64,000 bases of DNA from Alphaproteobacteria bacterium (GTDB taxonomy: Bacteria; Pseudomonadota; Alphaproteobacteria; Sphingomonadales; Emcibacteraceae), in the NCBI GenBank assembly GCA_002401455.1, contig NVTE01000009.1, forward strand, positions 17,687-81,686. The letters are read 5' to 3'. The position numbers were made by a program, and so were the translations under genes. Shown here in pieces: positions 27,765-37,345 of the stretch. The notes below the pieces were generated by a model. The model made no database searches. It was not told the DNA's origin and saw only the letters and a list, made by a program, of their open reading frames with translations. Position 1 is the first letter of the stretch. Each line of letters opens with the position of its first letter.

Positions 27765-28403
27765 CTAAAACCCTTCACAACAGAAAGCAACCAGGCGATC
27801 ACGGGTCGTTTCCCACGGCTCTTTTTTACAGGCCTTGTGAGATAGCAGGCTGATCCGGTGGAGATGATTGATGGTATGATGCATCACTCCCATTATAAAA
27901 TGAATCCGCCAGTAAACATCTTCTTCGCTCAGTTCGGGTTTTATATTCTGGAAATAGGGCACAAAGCGGGCGAAAACATCCACTTCCTGTCGCAACACAT
28001 TGTCCATGTCACTGGCCTCTTCCAGGTAAGACCGCGCCAGAAAACGGATATAGACTGAAAACCCTTTGTCCTCGTCACACAGCCAGTAGATAGGCGGCGT
28101 CAGCATGGCACTGATCAGGTCCCGAAGGGTGACATCCCTGCCCTGTGCCTGTGCGGCTTCATCGGCCTCATGCAACAACCGCAGCCGCTCATGATTCATC
28201 AACGTCGCCCGACGCACATACACCGCCTGGAACAGACCCTGTTTGGAGCCGAAATAATAATTCACCGCCGATAAATTAACCGCGGCTTTCGAGGTTACCG
28301 CGCGAACGGAAACACTGGCAAAACTGCCATTGGCAAAGAGTTCTTCGGAAACATCAAGAATGCGATCCCTGGCATTCTGACCGGTGTTTTTTTTGGGTTT
28401 CAT
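27765..28403 (-). CDS. TetR/AcrR family transcriptional regulator
   Basis: N-terminal ARDRILDVSEELFANGSFASVSVRAVTSKAAVNLSAVNYYFGSKQGLFQAV HTH. Confidence 0.9.
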   Translation of the reverse strand: MKPKKNTGQNARDRILDVSEELFANGSFASVSVRAVTSKAAVNLSAVNYYFGSKQGLFQAVYVRRATLMNHERLRLLHEADEAAQAQGRDVTLRDLISAMLTPPIYWLCDEDKGFSVYIRFLARSYLEEASDMDNVLRQEVDVFARFVPYFQNIKPELSEEDVYWRIHFIMGVMHHTINHLHRISLLSHKACKKEPWETTRDRLVAFCCEGF

Positions 28404-28511
28404 GACTGATCTGCTTTTTAAGGAATTTTCTGTTTATGGCAACAGATTTACAACCTGTTTAAAACATACGTTTAGAATAGGGAAAGTGCAAGTTGTATTT
28501 AAGGTCAGGGC

Positions 28512-29321
28512 CTAGTTTTTGTCGCCCTTATCCGGACCAGACCCGGCTTGGGGCGAGGACGGTGTCGAGGCAGCCTGTTTCCCAAACCGTCGCCGGTGAC
28601 GGATCACAGCCATAGGAATCGTCAGAACATACAGCAATCCGACCACCGACATTGTCGCCCAGATCTGGGTGACCAGCAGGGTGGCCAATATGGCAATACC
28701 CAGCAGGTAAAACAGTACATATCGCCGTTGAATGCTTAACTTCTTGAAAGTAAAAGTTGGCAGGCTGCTGACCGTCAGGGCCGCGATAACCCCGAGATAG
28801 ATGCTACAGAAGATCGGGTTTCTCAGGAATTCAAGGTCTGTCAGAAAATACAGGATCATCGGCCACAGCGCCAGGGCCGCCGAGGCCGGTGCCGGAATGC
28901 CGGAGAAATAATCCCGCTTTTCTTCCTCGTCGACCTCTTCATCCTCACTCATGGTATTAAACCGGGCCAGGCGCAGGGCCATGGCGATAGTGAAGACAAG
29001 GGCCAGCAACCAGCCGATGCCCTTCACGTCCCTGAGCGCCCAGGTATACATGATCACCGCCGGAGCCACGCCGAAACTGACAATATCCGACAGGGAATCA
29101 AGTTCGGCCCCGAATTTGGACGTGCCCTTCAGCATCCGGGCCACCCGGCCATCCAGCCCATCCAGCACACCGGCAATCAGGATCGCCAACACAGCGCCCT
29201 CCCACCGGCCCAGAATGGCAAACCTCAGGCCGGACATGCCCGCACAGATAGCCAGCACCGTGATCGCATTGGGCACCAGGCTGCGGATGGGGAAGATATG
29301 TCGGTCTTTCGAATGGGGCAT
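28512..29321 (-). CDS. pssA: CDP-diacylglycerol--serine O-phosphatidyltransferase
   Basis: CDP-alcohol phosphotransferase motif DGLDGRVARMLKGTSKFGAELDSLSDIVSFG; next to psd. Confidence 0.93.
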   Translation of the reverse strand: MPHSKDRHIFPIRSLVPNAITVLAICAGMSGLRFAILGRWEGAVLAILIAGVLDGLDGRVARMLKGTSKFGAELDSLSDIVSFGVAPAVIMYTWALRDVKGIGWLLALVFTIAMALRLARFNTMSEDEEVDEEEKRDYFSGIPAPASAALALWPMILYFLTDLEFLRNPIFCSIYLGVIAALTVSSLPTFTFKKLSIQRRYVLFYLLGIAILATLLVTQIWATMSVVGLLYVLTIPMAVIRHRRRFGKQAASTPSSPQAGSGPDKGDKN

Positions 29322-29343
29322 AGAATGAATTCCGGATTATAGC

Positions 29344-30063
29344 CTAACGAATGTCGCCTTCGCGGTTCCGTTCTTTGGTTTTTTCATTGGCAATGACGGT
29401 TTCGCCGGCAACCGCCCGCTGGCCGACACAGACCATGGAATGAACCCCTTCGGGCAGGTAAACATCCACCCGGCTGCCAAAACGGATCAGACCAAAGCGT
29501 TCGCCGGCCTTATAGTCCCGGCCATCTTCCGCCCAGCATAAGATGCGCCGGGCAATCAGCCCGGCAATCTGGACAAAGGCATATTCCCGACCTGAGGCAG
29601 TTTTCAGCAATAGCGCATGGCGCTCATTATCAACACTGGCTTTTTCCAGAGAGGCATTGAGGAACTTGCCTGGCGTATAGGCCTGTTTTACAATTGTGCC
29701 ATCAATAGGCACCCGGTTCACATGGACATCAAAAACATTCATGAAAATGCTGACCCGGGTGCGGGTCTCGTCGCCAAGTCCCAACTCTTGCGGCGGCACG
29801 GCATCACACACCGACTGGATGACCCCATCTGCCGGGCTGACCACCAGGCCGTCCTTGATGGGGGTTACCCGTTCGGGGTCCCGGAAGAAATAGGCGCACC
29901 AGATCGTTAATATCAGTCCGACGACACCCAGAAGATCCATCCCCAATAAATAAAACAAGACAGTGACGGCACCAAATCCCAGAATGAATTTATGCCCTTC
30001 CCGGTGAAAATAGGCTAATAATGGCGGTAATTTATCCATAATTTTATCCGTTGTGTTTGTCAT
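29344..30063 (-). CDS. psd: Phosphatidylserine decarboxylase
   Basis: [44 protein letters not shown] (GS cleavage site). Confidence 0.93.
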   Translation of the reverse strand: MTNTTDKIMDKLPPLLAYFHREGHKFILGFGAVTVLFYLLGMDLLGVVGLILTIWCAYFFRDPERVTPIKDGLVVSPADGVIQSVCDAVPPQELGLGDETRTRVSIFMNVFDVHVNRVPIDGTIVKQAYTPGKFLNASLEKASVDNERHALLLKTASGREYAFVQIAGLIARRILCWAEDGRDYKAGERFGLIRFGSRVDVYLPEGVHSMVCVGQRAVAGETVIANEKTKERNREGDIR

Positions 30064-30094
30064 ATGTTAGTTGTAATGCAGTCTGCGACCATCA

Positions 30095-31987
30095 TCAAAC
30101 TATTTTATCGAGCTCTGGATTAAACACTTCAAGCTCCGCCAGTTTCTCGATCGCAGCGGTGGCTTCTTTTTGTTTCTGCCACATGCTGTAATAGGCCCCT
30201 TTACGACTGATCAACTCGTCATGTCGGCCGCGCTCAATAATCTCCCCCGCGTCCAGGACAATGATCTCATTGGCCTTGACGATGGTTGACAGTCGGTGGG
30301 CGATGACAATGGTTGTCCGCTGCAGTGATATTTCCTCAAGGGCCTGCTGAATGCCCTGCTCCGTATGAGTATCCAGAGCTGATGTTGCCTCGTCCAGCAG
30401 GAGAATAGCCGGATTTTTCAGGATCGTCCGAGCAATGGCCACCCGTTGTTTTTCCCCGCCGGATAATTTAAGACCCCGCTCGCCGACTTCGCTGTCATAT
30501 TGATCGGGCAGGTCCCGGACAAAGCGATCGATCTGGGCATGCTGAGCCGCGGCCGTCACCTCTTCATCGGTGGCATCGGGGCGGCCATAGCGGATATTAT
30601 AGCGGATTGTGTCATTAAACAGCACCGTATCCTGGGGCACAACACCAATCTGCCGTCGCAGGCTTCGTTGGGTAATTTGGCTGATATCCTGGCCATCAAT
30701 AAGAATTCGCCCTGCTGTCACATCATAGAATCGGAATAAAATACGCGAGATGGTTGACTTCCCGGCGCCACTAGCCCCGACAATCGCCGTTGTTGTCCCG
30801 GCAGCGACTTTGAAGGAAATATTTTTCAGGATCGGTCGGTTTTCCGCATAATGGAAAGAGACATTATCAAATTCCACTTCGCCGCCATTGATCATAAGCT
30901 CCCCGGCATCCGGCTGATCGGTGACATCTGAGTCCTTGCGGATCATGGAGAACATTTTTTCCATATCCACCAGGGACTGCTTGATCTCACGATAGACAAA
31001 CCCCAGGAAATTAAGCGGCATATAAATCTGAATCAGCAGGGAATTGACCAGAACAAACTCCCCAATAGTGAAGCGGCCATCAACCACCCCCTGCCCCGCC
31101 ATCACCAACACGATCACCAGGCCAGCGGAGATAATCAGGCTTTGCCCAACATTCAGCAGGGCCAGCGAGGTTTGGCTGCGCACAGAGGCCTTTTCATATT
31201 TCGCTAGGGCCACGTCATACCGTCTCGCTTCATGGCGTTCATTGGTGAAATATTTTACCGTCTCAAAATTTAGCAGACTGTCAATGGCCTTGGTGTTGGC
31301 TTCGGTGTCCTGCTTGTTCATTTCCCGGCGAAATTTCAGCCGCCAGTCGGTCACCTTAATGGTGAAGACAATATAGCCGCCCAGGCAGATGAAGGTCACC
31401 AAGGCATAATAAAAGCCGAACCTTGACCAGAAAACAAAAGTGATCAGTAGAATCTCAAGCAAGGTCGGCAGGATGTTGAACAACATAAACCGCAGCAGGA
31501 AATCTATGCCCCGCGTGCCACGTTCAATCACCCGACTCAGTCCCCCGGTTTTTCGTTCCATGTGAAATTTAAGGGACAGGTTGTGAAGGTGGCGAAACGT
31601 GCTGAGCGCAACATTTCTCAGCGCATTCTGCCCGACTTTGGCAAAAACCGCGTCCCGTATTTCACCGAAAAACAAGCTGAGTACCCGCGCCAGGCCGTAG
31701 CCCAAAATCACCGCCAAGGGCGTCACCAGAACAACTGTCTTCACATCGGGCTGAAACCCAGGTGTCAGAGCATCAACCGCGTCCTTGAACAGAAAGGGCA
31801 CGTAGATGCCGATCAATTTTGCGGTGACCAGAAAAAACATCGCCAAAACGACCCGCATTCTGAGATCCCACCGCCCCTTCATCCAGACGAAAGGCAGCAA
31901 CGTCTTTATGGTCTGCCAATGATTTTCCTGGTCCTGTTCGGCGTTTTCATCATCAGATGCAGAATATGAAGGCTTGTGATGAGCCAC
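30095..31987 (-). CDS. ABC transporter, fused TM and ATPase (Atm1-type heavy metal/glutathione exporter family)
   Basis: TM domain GGLSRVIERGTRGIDFLLRFMLFNILPTLLEI; Walker A GASGAGKSTISR; LSGGEKQRVAIARTILKNPAILLLDEATSALD. Confidence 0.92.
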   Translation of the reverse strand: MAHHKPSYSASDDENAEQDQENHWQTIKTLLPFVWMKGRWDLRMRVVLAMFFLVTAKLIGIYVPFLFKDAVDALTPGFQPDVKTVVLVTPLAVILGYGLARVLSLFFGEIRDAVFAKVGQNALRNVALSTFRHLHNLSLKFHMERKTGGLSRVIERGTRGIDFLLRFMLFNILPTLLEILLITFVFWSRFGFYYALVTFICLGGYIVFTIKVTDWRLKFRREMNKQDTEANTKAIDSLLNFETVKYFTNERHEARRYDVALAKYEKASVRSQTSLALLNVGQSLIISAGLVIVLVMAGQGVVDGRFTIGEFVLVNSLLIQIYMPLNFLGFVYREIKQSLVDMEKMFSMIRKDSDVTDQPDAGELMINGGEVEFDNVSFHYAENRPILKNISFKVAAGTTTAIVGASGAGKSTISRILFRFYDVTAGRILIDGQDISQITQRSLRRQIGVVPQDTVLFNDTIRYNIRYGRPDATDEEVTAAAQHAQIDRFVRDLPDQYDSEVGERGLKLSGGEKQRVAIARTILKNPAILLLDEATSALDTHTEQGIQQALEEISLQRTTIVIAHRLSTIVKANEIIVLDAGEIIERGRHDELISRKGAYYSMWQKQKEATAAIEKLAELEVFNPELDKIV

Positions 31988-32110
31988 AATTGTTCCCTTT
32001 TGAAATCTGTTGCTTAGGTTAAGTATACTGATATGGGAAACATTTACAGTATTTTAAGGCTCTGGTCCTAATATTCCAATACTAATAATCTTTCCATCAA
32101 GGAATCAATT

Positions 32111-32560
32111 GTGCCGACCAGCAACCCCTTAGAAAACACCCCACCCCCGACTATTTTTAATCTGGGCCAGTTACTCGACGATGTAGCGCTGCAAATCACC
32201 GGCGATTCCATCGATATCCCCTCCCGTTTTTCTTTTGTCTGGCATAATATTAATTTTGCCGGACAGGTGCTGCTCATAAACGACTCCCAGAACCAGTTTT
32301 CCATTAACCTGGTCGCTAACCTTGGCCATATCCCCTTCAGTGCTGAAGACAGAGCCCACAGGAAAAAACTACTGGAATCCTTTACCCCATTGTTTATGAA
32401 GGGAGATTTCAGGCTGGCAGTCAATAGCCAGATACAGATGGTTATGCTGACCAATTTTACCGGGCCCGTGAATGCCAAACGTATTATGGAGGTTATCACC
32501 TGTACCCTACTGGACCTGCAAACCGACCTTAAATCAGTACAGGCATCAATTTCCGGCTAA
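32111..32560 (+). CDS. Hypothetical protein
   Basis: 149-aa ORF flanked by oppositely oriented genes; no recognised motif. Confidence 0.5.
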   Translation: MPTSNPLENTPPPTIFNLGQLLDDVALQITGDSIDIPSRFSFVWHNINFAGQVLLINDSQNQFSINLVANLGHIPFSAEDRAHRKKLLESFTPLFMKGDFRLAVNSQIQMVMLTNFTGPVNAKRIMEVITCTLLDLQTDLKSVQASISG

Positions 32561-32585
32561 ATTTAAGGCAATACTTTGGCGAAGG

Positions 32586-33674
32586 TCAGTCGACTATCGG
32601 GGCTGATGGCAACAGGAATTTTTGGCCGGGATAGATAAGGTCAGGGTCCTTGATCAAACTTTTATTAGCCCCAAAGATCAAAGTATAATGAAAGCCTGAG
32701 CCATAGAGTCGGCGCGCGATATGCCACAGGCTGTTGCCGGGACGTACGATGACCTCGCCCTTGGCTTTGCTGTTGTCAATATCGGTTCCCCGGATGAAAG
32801 GCTGTTCGATGCGCACTTCCACATCATCGCCGTCCAAAATCTGGTCAATGCGAATGATATGTTCTTTAAAGTCCAGTTCCCTGACAAAGGAATGGTGCCA
32901 GTCCCCCTCATCGGACGCCGCGACCTCGGCCAGATAACCATTATCCAGATAAATCCTCACCCGGGCATTTTTAGCCGCAACGCCGGAAATAATGACATTG
33001 GAATTTTCATCATAATCTAAACTGTCCAGTGAAAGCCCCTTGGCCAGTTCGGAAAAATTCACCAGACGGGGTTTTTGCAGAACCCGTGTCGGGCCGCCTC
33101 CAGTCCGGGGGCTAAGGATAACAATAACCCCGTTGGTTTCATCCTCGATAAAACGATCTTCATCCCGGCTTGGCACAGCAACGATCACCACGTCACTGGA
33201 AAAGACCTCGAACTGACCGGGCATTGTCGATTTCAGGCTGAGCTCTGTCGGGCCACCTGGCAACGGATCATCAAACAGGAGCACCCATTCCCCATTGCGG
33301 TCTGCCACCGCCGATCCAATGACCTTGTCACGGGCGTAAATATAAATATCACTGTTCGGCTCGGCACGGCCCGCAATCACCCCGGTACCATTGCGACTGA
33401 TGCGCACAATATCAAAGCTTGGCAATATGGACGTTATCTGGGCCACGGCCTCTGTCTGCGCTGGCGCATCCGTTGGCACAGGGATCTGGACCTGAAGAAT
33501 ATCAGGCAAATTATCAGAAGAAAACAGGTCTTTGGCCCCGTCTTCAGCGAAGAAAACAATCCACAGAACGGCACTAAGGGCAACAATTGCCAGCACGATA
33601 ATGCTGACTTTCAAGGCCCTGTTCGGTCCGTTTTTTTCCCTTTTCCGGGAGAAGTTTGAAGGCTGCTCTGTCAA
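32586..33674 (-). CDS. Membrane-anchored LysM domain protein with Ig-like repeats
   Basis: N-terminal TM VSIIVLAIVALSAVLWIVFF; C-terminal LysM VIVRPGNSLWHIARRLYGSGFHYTLIFGANKSLIKDPDLIYPGQKFLLP. Confidence 0.88.
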   Translation of the reverse strand: MTEQPSNFSRKREKNGPNRALKVSIIVLAIVALSAVLWIVFFAEDGAKDLFSSDNLPDILQVQIPVPTDAPAQTEAVAQITSILPSFDIVRISRNGTGVIAGRAEPNSDIYIYARDKVIGSAVADRNGEWVLLFDDPLPGGPTELSLKSTMPGQFEVFSSDVVIVAVPSRDEDRFIEDETNGVIVILSPRTGGGPTRVLQKPRLVNFSELAKGLSLDSLDYDENSNVIISGVAAKNARVRIYLDNGYLAEVAASDEGDWHHSFVRELDFKEHIIRIDQILDGDDVEVRIEQPFIRGTDIDNSKAKGEVIVRPGNSLWHIARRLYGSGFHYTLIFGANKSLIKDPDLIYPGQKFLLPSAPIVD

Positions 33675-33902
33675 TTACTTACCAAATCCATTTACAAAAA
33701 TGCCCAGCTTATATACTGCATCGCTTAAGGATTGTCAGTATCATTTTGTTCCTAAGCAGGCATTATAATATATTCATTAACACAGTTGCTTTACAGTAGC
33801 GCCATAGATAAGGTGAAAAATTGTCAAAACTATGACGCTGGGAACAGACAATTCCGACCAGCCCTCTCAGGCTCAGAGGGTTCAGGAAGTGAAAGGTTAA
33901 GT

Positions 33903-34487
33903 ATGGCCCATATCAAGTCTCTTTGTGTCTATTGCGGCTCCCGGCCGGGCCGCAACAGTCATTTCAAAAATATTGCCCGAAAATTCGGCGAGATCCTGGC
34001 TCAGGAAAAAATCCGCCTGGTTTATGGCGGCGGTAATGTGGGACTTATGGGAATTCTCGCCACGACTGTTATGAAATCAGGGGGCCAGGTCACCGGCATC
34101 ATTCCCCAACACCTTAACGAAGAGGAAGTGGGGTGGAAAGAGGCCACCGATTTTTTTGTCGTCGATAACATGCATGAACGAAAGCGCATGATGTTTGATC
34201 ATTCTGATGCCTTCGTCGCCCTGCCCGGCAGTATCGGTACCCTGGACGAAACCATAGAGGTGATCACCTGGAAACAGCTAGGGTTGCACAACAAACCGAT
34301 CATCCTGGTCAATATGGATGGTTATTGGCAGCCCTTCCTGGCCCTGATTGATAACTTCATCCAGGAAGAATTCACCAGCCCCGAAACCCGAGACCTGTTT
34401 CAAGTGGTAAAAACAGTTGAAGATGTAGTCCCCCTGCTCAAAACTTTGCCAGAAATTGACCCGATCACAAAAAACACCTTAATTTAA
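33903..34487 (+). CDS. LOG family protein (TIGR00730-type, cytokinin riboside phosphorylase-like)
   Basis: VYCGSRPG, YGGGNVGLMG, MHERKRMMFDHSDAFVALPGSIGTLDETIEVITWKQLGLH. Confidence 0.92.
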   Translation: MAHIKSLCVYCGSRPGRNSHFKNIARKFGEILAQEKIRLVYGGGNVGLMGILATTVMKSGGQVTGIIPQHLNEEEVGWKEATDFFVVDNMHERKRMMFDHSDAFVALPGSIGTLDETIEVITWKQLGLHNKPIILVNMDGYWQPFLALIDNFIQEEFTSPETRDLFQVVKTVEDVVPLLKTLPEIDPITKNTLI

Positions 34488-34612
34488 GCAGATTCTTTCG
34501 TTTCAGCCCTTCACATCCGCTATAAGCAATGATAGTTTGCGCTCGAGCAATGGTTTAAAAACCTCACCCGAAATGGCATTTATTTCCGTGCCGCTATATT
34601 TAAAGGTTCCTT

Positions 34613-35827
34613 ATGGCTAAAATCAAAGTAGAAAATCCTGTCGTCGAACTCGATGGCGATGAAATGACCCGTATCATCTGGGCTTGGATCAAAGAAAAAC
34701 TGATTCACCCGTACCTGGACATTGATCTGAAATATTACGATCTCAGCGTTGAAAAACGGGACGAGACCGATGACCAAATCACCATTGATGCGGCCAATGC
34801 CATCATTAAATATGGCGTCGGCGTCAAATGTGCGACCATCACACCGGACGAAGATCGGGTTAAGGAATTTAACCTCAAGCAAATGTGGCGGTCCCCTAAC
34901 GGCACGATCCGTAACATCCTTGGCGGCACTGTTTTCCGCGAGCCGATCATCTGTTCCAATGTACCGCGCTTGGTCCCGGGCTGGACTCACCCGATCGTTA
35001 TCGGACGTCATGCCTTTGGTGACCAATATCGCGCCACAGACTTCCTGGTCCCCGGTGCCGGTAAACTGACCATTAAATTTGAGCCAGAAGACGGCGGCGA
35101 GCCCATCGAACGTGAAGTCTTCAACTTCCCTGGCCCCGGTGTTGCCATGTCCATGTATAACCTGGACGCCAGCATCCGTGATTTTGCCCGGGCCTGCATG
35201 AACTACGGTCTGACCCGCGGCTGGCCTGTATACCTGAGCACCAAGAACACTATCCTGAAAGCCTATGACGGCCGCTTCAAGGATCTTTTTGAGGAAATTT
35301 TCCAGGCTGAATTTGCGGCAAAATTCGCTGATGCCGGCATCACCTATGAGCATCGCCTGATTGATGACATGGTTGCCTGTGCCATGAAATGGAACGGCGA
35401 ATTCGTCTGGGCCTGTAAAAACTATGATGGCGATGTTCAGTCCGACACCGTTGCCCAGGGCTTTGGTTCCCTCGGCCTGATGAAATCCATCCTGATGACT
35501 CCCGATGGCTCCGTCGTCGAATCAGAGGCTGCTCACGGCACCGTAACCCGCCATTACCGCATGCATCAGCAGGGCAAAGAAACCTCCACGAACCCGATCG
35601 CATCGATCTTTGCCTGGACCGGCGGCCTCAGCCACCGTGCCAAGCTCGACGGCAACGAGGCTCTGAAAGCATTCTCAGCCACTCTTGAAAGAGTATGTGT
35701 TGAAACCGTTGAACAAGGCTATATGACCAAAGATCTGGCGCTGCTGGTTGGTCCGGAACAGGCGTGGCTCACCTCCCGTCAGTTCTTTGACAAGATCGAC
35801 GAGAACCTGCAAAAAGCTATGGCATAA
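34613..35827 (+). CDS. icd: NADP-dependent isocitrate dehydrogenase (monomer-type II/eukaryotic-like)
   Basis: [82 protein letters not shown]. Confidence 0.96.
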   Translation: MAKIKVENPVVELDGDEMTRIIWAWIKEKLIHPYLDIDLKYYDLSVEKRDETDDQITIDAANAIIKYGVGVKCATITPDEDRVKEFNLKQMWRSPNGTIRNILGGTVFREPIICSNVPRLVPGWTHPIVIGRHAFGDQYRATDFLVPGAGKLTIKFEPEDGGEPIEREVFNFPGPGVAMSMYNLDASIRDFARACMNYGLTRGWPVYLSTKNTILKAYDGRFKDLFEEIFQAEFAAKFADAGITYEHRLIDDMVACAMKWNGEFVWACKNYDGDVQSDTVAQGFGSLGLMKSILMTPDGSVVESEAAHGTVTRHYRMHQQGKETSTNPIASIFAWTGGLSHRAKLDGNEALKAFSATLERVCVETVEQGYMTKDLALLVGPEQAWLTSRQFFDKIDENLQKAMA

Positions 35828-35852
35828 CTTAACGTATTGCCACAAACAATTT

Positions 35853-35888
35853 ATCCCGCGCCTGGAGCTCCCGGCGCGGGATTTTTTT
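35853..35888 (+). terminator. Rho-independent terminator after icd
   Basis: ATCCCGCGCCTGGAGCTCCCGGCGCGGGATTTTTTT. Confidence 0.88.
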
Positions 35889-36129
35889 ATGGGGAATTTT
35901 TTATTTTGACCTCAAGCGCCGGCACTTTCCTTGATTCTCCGCTTTAGTAAACTAAAGCTAGGGCAACTTAGGCTATCCTCGTATTAACTCGGGCGGCCAC
36001 TTGGCCTTGCCTCAGACCAATCTGGTCTTCGGTTACGAAGCCCTTTCCGGACAAGGTGATAATAAGGGGGGAGCGCGTGAGCGCGGGGGGAACTTAAGTA
36101 GTGAGAGGAACGAACGATAGTTCCCTCCT

Positions 36130-37329
36130 CTAAAAAAGGTCCGCTTCAGCCTGGCCGAAATCTACGTGGGAGCTGCTGCCGTAGGCCTCTTTAATCCGGT
36201 GCTTTAAGGTCGGATTTTCATTGAGCAGGTGATGGAACTCCCGGGAATCCAGAATGAAAAAGTGACATCGGGATTGAGTTACATAGGTCGACTTGTAGGT
36301 TTCCTTTTCCATCAGCGATTTAGCTCCGAAAAATCCACCGGCCTCAAGGGTTGTTTGATGGCTCTCATTCTTGCGGTTGACCTGGCCCGAGACAATAAGA
36401 TACATTCTGTCAGCCAGTTGCCCCTTGACCGCCATCAGGCTGCCTTTTTCCACCACACTGGAGCGCAGATATTTAGCTATCGTCCTGATTAGGTTGGCAT
36501 CAAGCCCCTTGAACAAAGGCACATTGGCCACCAGCCCCCAACGAATAACAAAGTCCCGCTGGTGAATTTCATTGGCAAAACCTGACGCGATGATCCCGAT
36601 CGGCAGGGCATACATGCAGACGCCGAAAATCATCACCACGCCACCAAAAAGGCGCCCGGCCCAGGAGATCGGCACAATATCACCGTAGCCAATGGTGGTC
36701 AGGGTGGCTAGCGCCCACCATAACGCATCCGGGATGGTGCCAAAGGCCTCCGGCTGAACATGACGTTCCAGATAATACATGATGGTGGCGGCAAAGGACG
36801 ACAGGCCGAGCATGATCACCAGGGTTGCCAGCAGGGCCCGCCGTTCGGAATAGAGCACACTGCCCAGAGAAGCCAGTGCTGGCGAATAGCGCATCAGTTT
36901 GAACAGGCGCAGCAGACGGAAAATTCTCAGCAACCGTAAATCAATGCCGAAAGCAAACAGCAGCGACGGGGCAATGGCCAGGAAATCAATCACCATCAGA
37001 GGCGAGGTGACAAACCGCAGTCGGAAACGTGCCTTATTGCCATCATTGGGATCTGACCTATATTCCACCGACACCCAGACCCGTAATATATATTCGATGC
37101 AGAATATCAGCAGGGAAAATATTTCAAAGGCGATGAATTCCCTGTGATATTGCCGGGTAATTTCGGGCACCGTATCCAGGGAAACCGCCGCCACATTCAA
37201 CAGAATCAGGCCGACCATGAAGCCATCAAAAAAACCGGCAACCCGGTTGCCACTCAGGCCCATTTCAATCACTTCAAACAGTTGCCTGCGTAGCGTCTTC
37301 CCCCTTTGGCTATTCTGGCCCTCTTCCAC
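36130..37329 (-). CDS. Voltage-gated-type potassium channel with C-terminal cyclic-nucleotide-binding domain
   Basis: S1-S6 helices, LATLTTIGYGDIVPISWAG selectivity filter, cNMP-binding region. Start reset to GTG (VEEGQNSQ) because the listed ORF start overlaps alaS. Confidence 0.88.
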   Translation of the reverse strand: MEEGQNSQRGKTLRRQLFEVIEMGLSGNRVAGFFDGFMVGLILLNVAAVSLDTVPEITRQYHREFIAFEIFSLLIFCIEYILRVWVSVEYRSDPNDGNKARFRLRFVTSPLMVIDFLAIAPSLLFAFGIDLRLLRIFRLLRLFKLMRYSPALASLGSVLYSERRALLATLVIMLGLSSFAATIMYYLERHVQPEAFGTIPDALWWALATLTTIGYGDIVPISWAGRLFGGVVMIFGVCMYALPIGIIASGFANEIHQRDFVIRWGLVANVPLFKGLDANLIRTIAKYLRSSVVEKGSLMAVKGQLADRMYLIVSGQVNRKNESHQTTLEAGGFFGAKSLMEKETYKSTYVTQSRCHFFILDSREFHHLLNENPTLKHRIKEAYGSSSHVDFGQAEADLF

Positions 37330-37345
37330 GTTGCTCTCCCCTAAA

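Noticed and set aside
33861-33880. Hairpin CCTCT-CAGGCT-CAGAGGG upstream of the LOG gene, considered as a riboswitch
   Set aside because: Single short hairpin; no match by eye to SAM, glycine or TPP riboswitch cores, so left as ordinary leader sequence.
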